A stretch of DNA of 64,000 nucleotides from Bacillota bacterium (GCA_021793645.1 JAJYSJ010000004.1:168380-232379); one strand, 5' to 3'. Counted from the first letter of the stretch, positions 43,566 through 53,208 are shown. Numbers and translations are program-made. The notes: a model not told the origin generated them from the sequence alone.

Positions 43566-45722
43566 GTGGCAGGTCGCAGACCGGTGCCCCCGCCGCCCAA
43601 CGGCGACGCGGGGCTCTTTGCCGCGCGCGAAGTTGCCGGCGAGGTCGAGCGCGTCACCTACCGCAACGCGGAGACCGGCTTCAGCGTCGTGCGCTTGCGC
43701 CTGGAGCAGGGCGGCATAGTGACGCTCGTCGGGGCGCTGCCCGAGCTGGCGCCAGGAGAGCGCGTGCGCGCCAGGGGACAGGCGAAGCGCCACCCGACCT
43801 ACGGTGCGCAGTTCCAGGTAGAGGACATCGCGCGCCAGCTGCCCGTGAGCAGGGAGGGCATTGTCGCCTACCTCGCGTCGGGACTTATTCCGGGCATCGG
43901 ACCGAAGATCGCGGAGCGGCTCTACGAACACTTTGGCGACCAAGCGCTGGAGGTGCTGCGCAACCAGCCGGAACGCCTGCAGGAGGTTCCGGGCATCGGG
44001 CGCCGGCGGGTCGGGGAAGCGCGCAAAGCTGCGAAAGAACAGGAACGCCTGGAACGCCTCGTCGTCGCTTTGCGTCCCTACGAGGTACCGCTGCACGTCG
44101 CGCGCAAGATCGAACTGCATTACGGCGACCGAGCCGAAGCGGTCGTGCAGCGCGAGCCCTTCCAGCTCTGGCGCGACGTCGGCGGGATTGGCTTCTTGAC
44201 GGCAGACCGCGTCGCCAGGGCGATGGGGATCCGGGAAGACGCCCCGGAGCGGCTGGAGGCTGTCGTCCTCTACCTTCTGCAGAGCGCTGCAGACGAAGGG
44301 CACGTCGCTCTGCCGGACTCCCTCATCCCGGAACGCGGTGCTCGCTTCTCGGCCACGAAGGAGGATCTGAGCACTGCAGTGCAGCGCCTGGCAGAGGACG
44401 GCTCGCTGGTGCGTGATGGAGAACTCCTCTACCTGACCCGCGCCTTCCAGATGGAGTCGCGGGTTGCGCGGGCTGTTGCGCAGCGTCTGCGCCGCGAGGT
44501 TCAGCCGATCATGCTGCGCCAGAAGGGAACCCTGTCGCAGGAACAAGCCGAGGCCGCAGCGCGTGCGCTCTCTTCACCGCTGTTCGTGCTGACAGGCGGA
44601 CCAGGCACAGGCAAGACGACGACGGTGCGGGCGATCGCACAGGGCGCGCGGACCCGCGGGCTTCGGGTCGCGCTCGCCGCTCCGACCGGGCGGGCGGCAA
44701 AGCGAGTCCAGGAGGCAAGCGGTGTCCCGGCGTCGACGCTGCACCGTCTTCTGGGCCTCCGCGGTCCGCTGGCGGAGACGCGCGAGGTGGAGGCCGACCT
44801 TCTGATCGTCGACGAGTCGTCGATGATCGACCTTTGGCTGTTTGACCGCCTTCTGCAAGCTCTGCCGGCGACGACGCGCCTCGTGCTGGTCGGCGACGCT
44901 GACCAGCTGCCGCCGGTGGGGGCGGGAGAGCCGTTTACCCAACTGCTCACGCTGCCCTTCGTCCCGCGCGCAGAGCTGCGCGAGGTCTTCCGCCAGGCGG
45001 CGGAGAGTGGCATCGTGCAGGGGGCGCACCGCATTCGCCAGGGGCAGCTGCCCCACACGTCCGAGGACTTTCTTTGGCTGCGCGCGGAGTCGCCCGAGGA
45101 GCTCCAGGCGCTCGCACTGCGCATGGCCACCGAGGAGCTGCCGAGGCGCGGCTTCGAACCGGACGAGATCCAAGTGCTCTCGGCCGGTCACCGGAACGAG
45201 ACCGGCGTGCAGGCACTCAATGCGGCTCTGCAGGCGCGGCTGAATCCCGCGAAAGGACGACCCGAGGTCAAGCTGGGAGACCGCATCTTCCGCCTTGGCG
45301 ACCGGGTGGTGCAGCTACGCAACGACTACCAGCGCGGTGCCTTGAACGGAGAAGTCGGTCGCATCACAGCCCTTTCGGCGCGCGATCGCGCCGCCACCGT
45401 TACGTTCCCAGACCCGGGCGGAGAGCGCGAGGTGCCCTACAGCCAGGACGAACTGCGCCAGCTCCAGCTTGGCTATGCGACGACGGTGCACAAGGCGCAG
45501 GGCAGCGAGTACCGGGCGGTCGTCCTGGTGCTGTCGGCCCAGCACTGGCTCCTGTTGGGACGGAACCTCTTCTATACCGCGGTGACGCGGGCGCGCGAGG
45601 TGCTCTGCATCGTTGCGCCGCAGCGCGCGGTCTGGCAAGCCCTGCGAAACGCCGGCCGCGGTGTGCGCTATGGGCGGATGGCCGAGCGGATCGCTGCGCT
45701 TTACGGCGGCGGCGAGAGGTAG
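43566..45722 (+). CDS. recD2: RecD2-type DNA helicase
   Basis: GTG 43566 directly follows the previous stop, with AGGGGA upstream; 718 residues. An OB-like N-terminus (VERVTYRNAETGFSVVRLRL) is followed by tandem helix-hairpin-helix motifs (LIPGIGPKIAERLYEHFG, VPGIGRRRVG), and then the SF1 helicase core: Walker A TGGPGTGKTTT near 342, LLIVDESSMIDLW, LVGDADQLPPVG and TTVHKAQGSEYRAVVLV. RecD2 is a 5'-3' helicase found in bacteria without RecBC and takes part in repair and fork maintenance. Its end overlaps the converging penicillin-binding-protein gene by 22 bases. Confidence 0.96.
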   Translation: MAGRRPVPPPPNGDAGLFAAREVAGEVERVTYRNAETGFSVVRLRLEQGGIVTLVGALPELAPGERVRARGQAKRHPTYGAQFQVEDIARQLPVSREGIVAYLASGLIPGIGPKIAERLYEHFGDQALEVLRNQPERLQEVPGIGRRRVGEARKAAKEQERLERLVVALRPYEVPLHVARKIELHYGDRAEAVVQREPFQLWRDVGGIGFLTADRVARAMGIREDAPERLEAVVLYLLQSAADEGHVALPDSLIPERGARFSATKEDLSTAVQRLAEDGSLVRDGELLYLTRAFQMESRVARAVAQRLRREVQPIMLRQKGTLSQEQAEAAARALSSPLFVLTGGPGTGKTTTVRAIAQGARTRGLRVALAAPTGRAAKRVQEASGVPASTLHRLLGLRGPLAETREVEADLLIVDESSMIDLWLFDRLLQALPATTRLVLVGDADQLPPVGAGEPFTQLLTLPFVPRAELREVFRQAAESGIVQGAHRIRQGQLPHTSEDFLWLRAESPEELQALALRMATEELPRRGFEPDEIQVLSAGHRNETGVQALNAALQARLNPAKGRPEVKLGDRIFRLGDRVVQLRNDYQRGALNGEVGRITALSARDRAATVTFPDPGGEREVPYSQDELRQLQLGYATTVHKAQGSEYRAVVLVLSAQHWLLLGRNLFYTAVTRAREVLCIVAPQRAVWQALRNAGRGVRYGRMAERIAALYGGGER

Positions 45723-47770
45723 ACGCTGACTGTTCGGCCCGGCTTGAGCGACGTTCCCGCTGCGGGTGACTGCTGCACCGCCACGCCGCTGCCGCGAAGG
45801 TTCGCCGTGTAACCGGCTGCCGCCGCCTGCGCATAGACCTGCTGCGCAGTTAGGCCGAGCAGGTCTGGCACGCCGATGGGCGAGTTGCCGCCCCCCAGCG
45901 TGACGGTGAGCGTGGCGCCTGGAACAATCTGCTGGCCCGGTCGGGGAGACTGCGCCACGATGCGCACTCCCGTCCCCTGCCGTTTGAGCAATAGCCCTGT
46001 CTGCGCGACGTGCAGGGCAGCGTCGGCGAAGGACTTGCCGACGACGTTCGGCACGCTGACAGTCTGCTGTGCCAAGGTCACACCGGTTGGCGGGAGGCCG
46101 AGGTAGTTGAAGATCTGGCCCATCAACTGCGAGAAGATCGGCGCGGCAACATCCCCGCCGTAGAAGAGGCCCTTCGGGTCGTCGATCTGCACAAGCGTCA
46201 GGACCTTCGGGTTTGGCACCGGCCCGTAGCCGATGAACGAAGCCAGGAAGTCGCCGGGCTTGAAGCCGCCCGCACTGCTCGTCACGTTTGCGGTTCCCGT
46301 CTTGCCGGCGATGGCGTAGCCCTTGACGGCCGCCAGGTTTCCGGTGCCCTTGGCGACCACGTCCAGCATGGCGCTCTGCACTTCACCTGCGACCTTCTGG
46401 CTGACAACGCGCTGGGAAGGGAAGCTGAGCGCCTTCGTCTTGCCGTTCGGCAGCAGCAGGGCCTGTCCGACGTGCGGGGTGTGCCAGACCCCGCCGCTCG
46501 CCACCGTCGCGACGGCGGCGGCGAGCTGCAGCGGCGTCACCGCAAGCGTTTGCCCGAATCCCATCTCTCCCATGTCGAGCTGCGTCACGCTGGCCGGCGG
46601 GGGTACGATGCCGCTTGCCTCGCCGGGCAGGTCGATGCCGGTGGCGCGGTCGAGGTGGTAGAGGTGCAGGTAGGAGTAGTAGCGTTTCATGCCAATGTCC
46701 ATCGCCAGCGTGGCGAAGGCAACGTCTGACGACATCGCCAGGGCCGTGTCGAGGCCGATCACCCCGAATCCGCTCTTGATCCAGTCGTAGATACGAATGC
46801 CGTCGATGACGATGGAGCCAGTGTCGTCGATCGTCCACTTCGGCGTCACGACTCCTGAAGCCAGTGCGGCGGACAACGTGAACGGCTTGATCGTCGACCC
46901 CGGTTCGAAGGCGTACTCGACTGGCTGGTCGACCCACTGCGTCATCGAGTAGCTCTGCCAGTTCGCAGGGGAAGGTTCGGGGTATTGCGCCATAGCCAGG
47001 ATTGCACCGGTATTCGGGTCGAGCACGAGGATGCGGCCACCCTTCGCGTGGTTGGCTTTAACGGCCGCATTGAGGTCCTGCTGGGCGAAGGTCTGGATGG
47101 CGCTGTCGAGCGTTGTGCGCAGCCCGTCGCCAGGGACTGCGGGCTGGAAGTGCGCGCCATATTGCGGCAGTTGGTTGCCGAGCGCGTCAACCCGCACGAC
47201 TTCTGCACCAGGACGGCCGGCCAACTGGCGGTTGTAGCTTTCCTCGATGCCGGCGAGACCCTGCTGGTCGACGCCGACGAAGCCGATCACCGCACCGGCC
47301 AGGTTGCCCTCCGGATAGATGCGCCAGGAGTCCGGCTGCAGGCCAAGTCCGTTATATGCACCCAGTGCTTCGATGCGGGCCGCTTGTGCGGCGGTCACGT
47401 GGTAGGAGAGCCAGAGGAAGACGGACTTCGAGGAGAGCAGCGTTTGCAGATGTCGCTCGCTCTGGCCGATGATCGGCGCGAGTGCTCGTGCCAGAGCCGC
47501 AGGATCCTGAATGGACCGCGGCATGGCGTAGAGGGCGTCCCCCGTCGTCTCGAGCGCAAGAAGGTGTCCATTGCGATCGGTGATGACGCCGCGCTCCGGC
47601 GGCAGTGTCAAGTGCGCATACTGCTCCGCGAGGGCGGCTTGGGCCAGATGCCCGCCGTCCAGGATCTGCCAGTAGATGAGGCGAACGATCAGCGCGGTGG
47701 AGAATACGGCCATGATGGCGAGAATCGCCAGCGCGCGTTTCACAAGGAGTCTACGGAATGCCTGGCTCAC
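45701..47770 (-). CDS. Class B penicillin-binding protein with two PASTA domains (SpoVD/PBP2-like)
   Basis: GTG 47770 follows GGGAGG; 689 residues. One membrane anchor (about 12-32) is followed by PPERGVITDRNGHLLA and a dimerisation region. The transpeptidase motifs are STIK (Ser292-Lys295), SSD (347-349) and KTGT (from Lys490). The middle motif is normally SxN, so Asn is replaced by Asp. Two PASTA domains follow (about 570-630, VSVPNVVGKSFADAALHVAQ, and 635-689). The PASTA layout is that of SpoVD (spore cortex) or PBP2B (division); the context does not decide. The gene is preceded on the same strand by an HxlR regulator. Confidence 0.9.
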   Translation of the reverse strand: MSQAFRRLLVKRALAILAIMAVFSTALIVRLIYWQILDGGHLAQAALAEQYAHLTLPPERGVITDRNGHLLALETTGDALYAMPRSIQDPAALARALAPIIGQSERHLQTLLSSKSVFLWLSYHVTAAQAARIEALGAYNGLGLQPDSWRIYPEGNLAGAVIGFVGVDQQGLAGIEESYNRQLAGRPGAEVVRVDALGNQLPQYGAHFQPAVPGDGLRTTLDSAIQTFAQQDLNAAVKANHAKGGRILVLDPNTGAILAMAQYPEPSPANWQSYSMTQWVDQPVEYAFEPGSTIKPFTLSAALASGVVTPKWTIDDTGSIVIDGIRIYDWIKSGFGVIGLDTALAMSSDVAFATLAMDIGMKRYYSYLHLYHLDRATGIDLPGEASGIVPPPASVTQLDMGEMGFGQTLAVTPLQLAAAVATVASGGVWHTPHVGQALLLPNGKTKALSFPSQRVVSQKVAGEVQSAMLDVVAKGTGNLAAVKGYAIAGKTGTANVTSSAGGFKPGDFLASFIGYGPVPNPKVLTLVQIDDPKGLFYGGDVAAPIFSQLMGQIFNYLGLPPTGVTLAQQTVSVPNVVGKSFADAALHVAQTGLLLKRQGTGVRIVAQSPRPGQQIVPGATLTVTLGGGNSPIGVPDLLGLTAQQVYAQAAAAGYTANLRGSGVAVQQSPAAGTSLKPGRTVSVYLSPPP

Positions 47771-47785
47771 GCTCCACCTCCCGGA

Positions 47786-48115
47786 TCACGAAGGCCGCTT
47801 GGCCTCTCTCAGCCAGTGCTCACCGTAGTTCCGAAGGCTTTCGATCACTGGCTGGAGCCCTTCGCCCAGGGGGGTCAGACTATAGGCGACATGTCCGGGA
47901 ACGCCGCCGCGTGCGGCGCGTCGGACGACCCCGTTGCGCTCGAGAAAGCGCAACCGTTCCGCAAGGGTCTTGGGAGATATGCCGTCCAAGGAGCGCTGGA
48001 GTTCACTGAAGCGCCGCTCGCCAGCGCACAGGTCACGTAGGATGAGGAGTGTCCACTTGCCGCCGACAATCTCGGCGGTGCGCGCGACGGGACAGCGCAC
48101 GCCTTCTACGGCCAT
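47786..48115 (-). CDS. HxlR-family transcriptional regulator
   Basis: The 109-residue protein has the HxlR winged helix: CPVARTAEIVGGKWTLLILR at the N-terminus with the often conserved Cys8, GISPKTLAERLRFLERNGVV as recognition helix and a wing with HVAYSLTPLG. The family includes redox- or aldehyde-sensing activators and repressors. It is divergent from the amidohydrolase gene across 112 bp and lies 15 bases before the penicillin-binding protein gene, so it could regulate either. Confidence 0.92.
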   Translation of the reverse strand: MAVEGVRCPVARTAEIVGGKWTLLILRDLCAGERRFSELQRSLDGISPKTLAERLRFLERNGVVRRAARGGVPGHVAYSLTPLGEGLQPVIESLRNYGEHWLREAKRPS

Positions 48116-48227
48116 GGCACACCCACCTCTCTATCTGCTGGCGACGCTAGCACATGCCCGCGGGGGTGTAAAGGCGCCTTTGCGTCCTCCCTGGGGCCGC
48201 ATGCTATGCTGGAGCCGGAGGTGCGCG

Positions 48228-49715
48228 ATGGAGCGGGCAATCGTGTACGCGGGCGCGCAGGTGGCCGGTGCGCGGGCGGTGGCGGTACAAGGCGGGCGCA
48301 TCGCCGCCTTGGGGGACCTCACGGCCCTTCGCCGCCAGTTTCCTGACTGCGCCGTGCGCAGCGTCAGCGGTTCATTCCTTCCCGCCGCACTTGATGGACA
48401 CCTGCATCTCGTGGAGTACGGACTGTCGCTCGGCGAGGTCGACCTGCGGGGGGCGGATGCCGTCCATGCACTGCGGCTGCTGGAAAAGGCCCGCGCAGTG
48501 CTGCCCGCTGACGCATTCCTGCTGGGGCGTGGCGCCAGGCCGGCGGTATTGGAGGCACTTGCCGCAGGTGGTGCCACTGGTTCCTTTGGCCCCTTGCGCC
48601 TGTGGGCCCAGGACTTCCACACTGCCCTAACGGATCCCACGACGCTGCATCGCCTCGGCCTTGATCGCACGACGCCCCCGGGCGGTGAAGTGGTGCGCGA
48701 TGAAAAGGGCCGGCCAACAGGGCTTTTGCGCGAGGCAGCGGCCGTCCCGCTGGCACAGGCTGCAGCCCCGGACCAAGGAGGGCGCGACCGGGCGGCCCGG
48801 CTAGCGATCGAAGCGCTCTACCGGCAGGGGATCGTTGGCGCGGTATCCTTTGAAGATGCGTCTGGGGAGGCGTCGGTCGCGAAGGCGACGCAGGACCTGC
48901 CATTTCGCGCCTACGTCTACCGTTATGCGGATGGCCTCACGGAGGACGAGCGCCCGCAGGCGCTTTCTCGCCGTGCTGTGCGGATCGGCGCCAAGTACTT
49001 CATGGACGGGACGCTCGGCTCGCGCACAGCGTGGCTGATGGACCCCTACGCCGACGCACCAGGCACAGGCATGCCGCGCCTGGAGCCTCGAGCCGTGCAA
49101 GAGGAGATGCGCATTCTTGCGGAGCGGGGCTTCTCGCTTGCCCTGCACGCGATTGGGGACCGCGCGGCGAATGAGGCGCTCTCCCTGCTACGCACGTGCC
49201 CGACCGGCGATGCGCCACACCGCATCGAACATCTGCAGATCGTTGCGGACGGTTTTGCGGGGCAGTTGGCGCAGGCTGGGATCACGGCATCCCTGCAACC
49301 CTGCCACCTGGAGCAGGACCTTCAGGAGGCGCGCTCGGCTTGGGCCGACCGCCTTGCGCAAACCTATCCCTATCACGCCCTGCTTGCCGCCGGGGCGACA
49401 GTTGCCTTCGGGTCGGACGCGCCGGTGGAGGTCCCCTCGCCGCAGCTCGGGCTGCGGTGGGCGACGGGCGCCGATGCGGTCGGTGGTGGGGTGGTGCACG
49501 CGATTGGGCTTAAGGACGCGTGGGACGCTTACACAGGTGGGGTCTACCGCAGCGTCGGAAGACGCGGCGGGCGCATCGCCGTGGGCGAGATGGCGAACCT
49601 CGCGCTCTACGCACGAGGTCCGCTGGAGGATGAGGCGCCCACGCTCGTGTTGAGTGAAGGCATTGTGGTCCATCACACCGAAGGCGCCTACCAGGAAGAA
49701 GCGCAGGAGGCTTAG
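48228..49715 (+). CDS. Amidohydrolase of the YtcJ type
   Basis: From ATG 48228, after GGAGGTG, the protein has 495 residues. The metal-dependent hydrolase signatures are present: LDGHLHL near residue 60 (HxH), GAKYFMDGTLGSRTA near 265, LALHAIGDRA, HRIEHLQI and the final Asp in AFGSDAPVE. This is the amidohydrolase family 3 / YtcJ layout. Substrates of these enzymes are mostly unknown N-acyl or cyclic amides. The gene is divergent from the HxlR regulator, a hint that the regulator controls it. Confidence 0.9.
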   Translation: MERAIVYAGAQVAGARAVAVQGGRIAALGDLTALRRQFPDCAVRSVSGSFLPAALDGHLHLVEYGLSLGEVDLRGADAVHALRLLEKARAVLPADAFLLGRGARPAVLEALAAGGATGSFGPLRLWAQDFHTALTDPTTLHRLGLDRTTPPGGEVVRDEKGRPTGLLREAAAVPLAQAAAPDQGGRDRAARLAIEALYRQGIVGAVSFEDASGEASVAKATQDLPFRAYVYRYADGLTEDERPQALSRRAVRIGAKYFMDGTLGSRTAWLMDPYADAPGTGMPRLEPRAVQEEMRILAERGFSLALHAIGDRAANEALSLLRTCPTGDAPHRIEHLQIVADGFAGQLAQAGITASLQPCHLEQDLQEARSAWADRLAQTYPYHALLAAGATVAFGSDAPVEVPSPQLGLRWATGADAVGGGVVHAIGLKDAWDAYTGGVYRSVGRRGGRIAVGEMANLALYARGPLEDEAPTLVLSEGIVVHHTEGAYQEEAQEA

Positions 49716-49753
49716 CCCCGAAGGGAGGAAGCGGCGCCACGCGCCGCGCTGAA

Positions 49754-50893
49754 ATGGACTTTCGCCCGAATGGTGAAGAGGAAGATCTCAGGCGGCTGGC
49801 ACGCCGCGTAGCTGACCAGGAGATTCGGCCGGTGGCGGCGCAGTACGATCAAAGCCGCGAATTTGCTCGCCCGGTGCTGGAGCGTGTCCATGCCGCCGGC
49901 CTCTTCGACCTGCAGATTCCCGAGACCGTCGGCGGGCCGGGTCTCACTGCAGTCGAGGAGTGCATCGTGCAGGAGGAGCTCGCGGCCGGCTGCGCCGGCA
50001 TCGCCCTTGCCTTGATCGCCAACACCCTGGCGCTCACGCCCATCCTGCTGGCGGGGACCCCGGAGCAGCAGGAACGCTTGCTGAGGCCGTTCACGGAGGC
50101 CCTCCGGTTCGCAGCCTTCGGCCTCACGGAGGCAGAGGCCGGCTCGGACGCGGGTGCACTACGAACGCGTGCCCGGCGCGACGGGGACGGCTACGTCCTC
50201 GACGGACGCAAGCGCTTCATCACGAACGGAGGCGTCGCGGACCTTTATACCATTTTTGCGACGCTGGACGGGACGTCCCAGGGCATCACCTGCTTCGCCG
50301 TGCCGAAGGGTGCCCCCGGCCTCTCGGTCGGGCGGGAAGAGCGCAAGCTTGGCATTCGCGCCTCGAACACCACGGAGGTGCTTCTAGACGGAGTGCATGT
50401 CGAGGCGCAGGACCGCATCGGCGGCGAGGGGGAAGGATATCGCATCGCACTGCGGACGCTCCTGCGCTCGCGGGCGACCATCGGGGCGGCGGCGCTCGGC
50501 ATCGCACGCGAAGCGCTCTCGTGCGCGATCCGGTATGCGCAAGGACGCGAGCAGTTCGGACGCCCGATCGCTCAGCTGGGAGCCATCGAGCAGATGCTTG
50601 GCGAAATGGGTATGCGCGTCGAGGCCGCGCGCCTGCTGGTCTATCAGGCGGCGCAGCGCATTGCGGAAGGAGAAGCGTCGCCGCTCTACTCCTCGATGGC
50701 CAAGGCCTATGCGGCGGACACCGCAATGTACGTCGCCGGCGAGGCGGTGCAGATCTTCGGCGGGTACGGATTTATGGAGGACTATCCAGTGGAAAAGCTC
50801 TTTCGGGACGCGAAGATCTATCAGATCTTCGAGGGAACGAATCAAGTGCAGCGCATGGTGATCGCCCGCGCGTTGGTGAAGGAACATGCCTAA
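49754..50893 (+). CDS. Acyl-CoA dehydrogenase
   Basis: The 379-residue protein shows FGLTEAEAGSDAGALRTRA near 120, RKRFITNGGVADLY near 155, YAQGREQFGRPIAQLGAIEQ and IFGGYGFMEDYPVEKLFRDA, followed by IFEGTNQVQR. The Glu of that last motif is the catalytic base in the short-chain branch of the family. FAD-bound, it would pass electrons to the EtfAB encoded at the end of this cluster. The chain-length preference cannot be read. It overlaps the enoyl-CoA hydratase gene by 8 bases. Confidence 0.95.
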   Translation: MDFRPNGEEEDLRRLARRVADQEIRPVAAQYDQSREFARPVLERVHAAGLFDLQIPETVGGPGLTAVEECIVQEELAAGCAGIALALIANTLALTPILLAGTPEQQERLLRPFTEALRFAAFGLTEAEAGSDAGALRTRARRDGDGYVLDGRKRFITNGGVADLYTIFATLDGTSQGITCFAVPKGAPGLSVGREERKLGIRASNTTEVLLDGVHVEAQDRIGGEGEGYRIALRTLLRSRATIGAAALGIAREALSCAIRYAQGREQFGRPIAQLGAIEQMLGEMGMRVEAARLLVYQAAQRIAEGEASPLYSSMAKAYAADTAMYVAGEAVQIFGGYGFMEDYPVEKLFRDAKIYQIFEGTNQVQRMVIARALVKEHA

Positions 50894-51596
50894 GGTCGAG
50901 GTGCAGCGCAAGGGTGGGATCGCCGTGCTGCGGCTGTGTCGACCCGAAGTGCGCAATGCCGTGGACGCCGAACTGTCCCGCGAACTGCGCATGGCCGTCG
51001 AGGCAGCCTTGGAGGATTCGTCGGCCATCTGCCTGCGCGCAGAGGGTTCTGTCTTCTGCTCGGGAGGCGACATTGCTGCCTTGCAGGACGACGATGCCGC
51101 ACTGGCGGTGATGGATGAAATGCGCGGCACGCTCGAACGGCTGCGCCAATCGCCGGTGCCCGTGATCGCCTACGTCGAGGGGCTCGCCATTGGCGGCGGC
51201 GCAGAGCTTGCGGCAAGCGCCCACCTGTTGTGCTGCACCCCGGGCGCCTCCTTCCAGTTCGTGCAGGCGAGCCTCCACCTGAGTCCCGGTTGGGGTGGCG
51301 GGCCGGCCCTCGTACAGCGCGTCGGTCGCGGACGTGCGCTCGACCTCCTGCTGAGCGCACGGCGGATCGGCGCCGCGGCGGCAGAGGCGATCGGACTCGT
51401 GGACCGCATTCTGACGCCGCCGATGTTCGCCGATCTGATGGAGACTGTGCCATTGCAGGACAGGGAGCTGGGGTGCGCGGAGATCTCAGCGCTGCGCACC
51501 GATCCGGAGGGTGCGGTGCAAGCAGCCGCGGAGTTCTCTGCGCTCTGGCGCGCGGAGCGGCACCACGCGGCAATGCGCCGGTTTCTGGACCGTTAG
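50886..51596 (+). CDS. Enoyl-CoA hydratase/isomerase-family protein
   Basis: The 236-residue protein has the crotonase fold: CSGGDIAALQ near residue 60 (oxyanion loop) and AYVEGLAIGGGAELAASAHL near 97 (second oxyanion Gly and first Glu). The second catalytic Glu, normally in the F-x-x-PE motif, is not present; that place reads FQFVQASLHLSPGWGGG. The protein may therefore be an isomerase or another crotonase activity. The cluster with acyl-CoA dehydrogenase and Etf points to acyl-CoA breakdown. Confidence 0.88.
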   Translation: MPKVEVQRKGGIAVLRLCRPEVRNAVDAELSRELRMAVEAALEDSSAICLRAEGSVFCSGGDIAALQDDDAALAVMDEMRGTLERLRQSPVPVIAYVEGLAIGGGAELAASAHLLCCTPGASFQFVQASLHLSPGWGGGPALVQRVGRGRALDLLLSARRIGAAAAEAIGLVDRILTPPMFADLMETVPLQDRELGCAEISALRTDPEGAVQAAAEFSALWRAERHHAAMRRFLDR

Positions 51597-51611
51597 GGAG
51601 GAGGCGGCGGT

Positions 51612-52334
51612 TTGCGGCTGGAAGTGGCAGGTGAGGAGATCGAAGCGTATGGCGACGTCGGCGGACGTTGCCTTCTCGTGCACGGCGCCGGAGAGGATGC
51701 GCAGCTGTTTGCGGCTCAGCTTCGCGATGTAAAAGGCACCTGGGCTGTCGACCTGCCCGGGCACGGCGCTTCCCCCGGGAGCGGCCGCGAGCATGTCGAA
51801 GAGTATAGGGACCTCGTCCTTGCGCTGCTGGAGCGTTACGCCAAGAAGCCTCCCGTGCTCGGGGGACACTCGATGGGGGGGGCGATCGCACTTGCTTGCG
51901 CGCTCTTTGCGCAGGACAGCCTGGCGGGACTGGCCCTGATCGCCACGGGCGGACGCCTGCGGGTGCACCCGGATCTCTCGGCGGCGCTGGAGACATCCGA
52001 CATCATGCCCCCTGCCTTCCGTACCGCCCTGGTCGCGCCGGGCAGAGGAGAGGACCTGTTGGGCGCGCTGTCCCTGCCAAAGCCCGGCGTCCTCCGAAAG
52101 GACTTCCTCGCATGCAACCGTTTCGATGTGCTGGCGCGGCTTCCGGAAATCCGGCTGCGTACGCTCGTGCTTGTCGGAAGCCTTGACGCCTATACGCCGG
52201 AGAAGTACGCGCGCGCTCTGGCGCAGGCGCTCGGCGGGGAACTGATCGTGGTGCCAGAAGCTGGCCACACCCTGCCGCTTGAGGCTCCGCAGGCGGTATC
52301 CCAGGCACTTGCGCGATTCTTGTCCGAGGGGTGA
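51612..52334 (+). CDS. Alpha/beta-hydrolase
   Basis: TTG 51612 follows GGGAGGAGG; 240 residues. The catalytic triad can be placed: Ser in GGHSMGGAIAL near 95, Asp in VGSLDAYTP near 195 and His in EAGHTLPLEAP near 222. VHGAGEDAQLF forms the oxyanion-hole loop. It is probably an esterase or thioesterase; in this cluster it might release acyl groups, but that is a guess. The next gene starts 4 bases after its stop. Confidence 0.88.
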   Translation: MRLEVAGEEIEAYGDVGGRCLLVHGAGEDAQLFAAQLRDVKGTWAVDLPGHGASPGSGREHVEEYRDLVLALLERYAKKPPVLGGHSMGGAIALACALFAQDSLAGLALIATGGRLRVHPDLSAALETSDIMPPAFRTALVAPGRGEDLLGALSLPKPGVLRKDFLACNRFDVLARLPEIRLRTLVLVGSLDAYTPEKYARALAQALGGELIVVPEAGHTLPLEAPQAVSQALARFLSEG

Positions 52335-52338
52335 ACCT

Positions 52339-53208
52339 TTGGCGATCTGGGGGATTCTCGCCGTCGACCTGGACGGCACCGTTGTACGCCGTGGTCTTGA
52401 AATACGTCGCCCTGACCGCGATGCGCTGCAGAGCGCCTTGCTGCGAGGGCTGCTGCCGGTGGTCGCGACCGGGCGGCGCCCCGCGACAAGCCGTCGCTTC
52501 GCGCAGGATCTCGGCCTTGCCGACTCACCGCTGATCGCTTGTGACGGCGCGCTCGTCATCGGGCCGGAGGGGGAGGAATGGTCCGCACGTCAGGTGCCGG
52601 TGGAGGTCGTGCGGACCACCGCTGCACTCTGCCAAGCGCATGGTGTGGCGGTTGGCTTCTCGACGCGCGACCGTCTCTATGTACAGCCCGGGAGGATCCG
52701 CCTGCATCCGTGGCGCCACCTCCTCCAGCGCGGTGCGCTGCGCTCACCGGGGCAGTTCCGCCGTGCCCTCTGGGACGTGCGCGAGCGCACGGTGGTTCGG
52801 GGGCGCTTCGATGCGAACGGCGCCCCGCCCGTCTACAAGATCGATCTCTTCGGGCCCGGCGCGGCAGAGGCGAGGGACTGGCTGCTCCCCGCCGTCCACG
52901 GCGTGCAGGAGACCATGCCGGTCGGTTCGCTGGAGGTCGTTGTGGACGGGGTGGACAAGGCGAGTGGCATCGAAGTGGTGCTGTCGCACTACAACCTTTC
53001 ATGGCAGGATGTCATCGCGATCGGCAACGACTGGAACGACGCCACCATGATCGAGCGCGCCGGCTTCGGCGTGGCGATGGGCGATGCGCCGCGTGCGATC
53101 CGGGAACGGGCGCGCTACGTGACCGGCAGCCTCAGTGAGGGCGGAGTGGCCACGGCGCTTGAGAATTACCTTGCGCTGCGGCTTCCAGGCGAAACGGATC
53201 GTCTATAA
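52339..53208 (+). CDS. HAD-superfamily phosphatase, Cof type
   Basis: TTG 52339 follows GAGGGGTGA; 289 residues. HAD motif I is AVDLDGTVV near residue 8, motif II lies in PVVATGRRP, a C2B-type cap occupies about 85-200, motif III contains the Lys of VDKASGIEVV, and motif IV is IAIGNDWNDATMI. Cof-type enzymes dephosphorylate sugar phosphates, pyridoxal phosphate or FMN. The last bases overlap the -10 of the etfB promoter. Confidence 0.92.
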   Translation: MAIWGILAVDLDGTVVRRGLEIRRPDRDALQSALLRGLLPVVATGRRPATSRRFAQDLGLADSPLIACDGALVIGPEGEEWSARQVPVEVVRTTAALCQAHGVAVGFSTRDRLYVQPGRIRLHPWRHLLQRGALRSPGQFRRALWDVRERTVVRGRFDANGAPPVYKIDLFGPGAAEARDWLLPAVHGVQETMPVGSLEVVVDGVDKASGIEVVLSHYNLSWQDVIAIGNDWNDATMIERAGFGVAMGDAPRAIRERARYVTGSLSEGGVATALENYLALRLPGETDRL

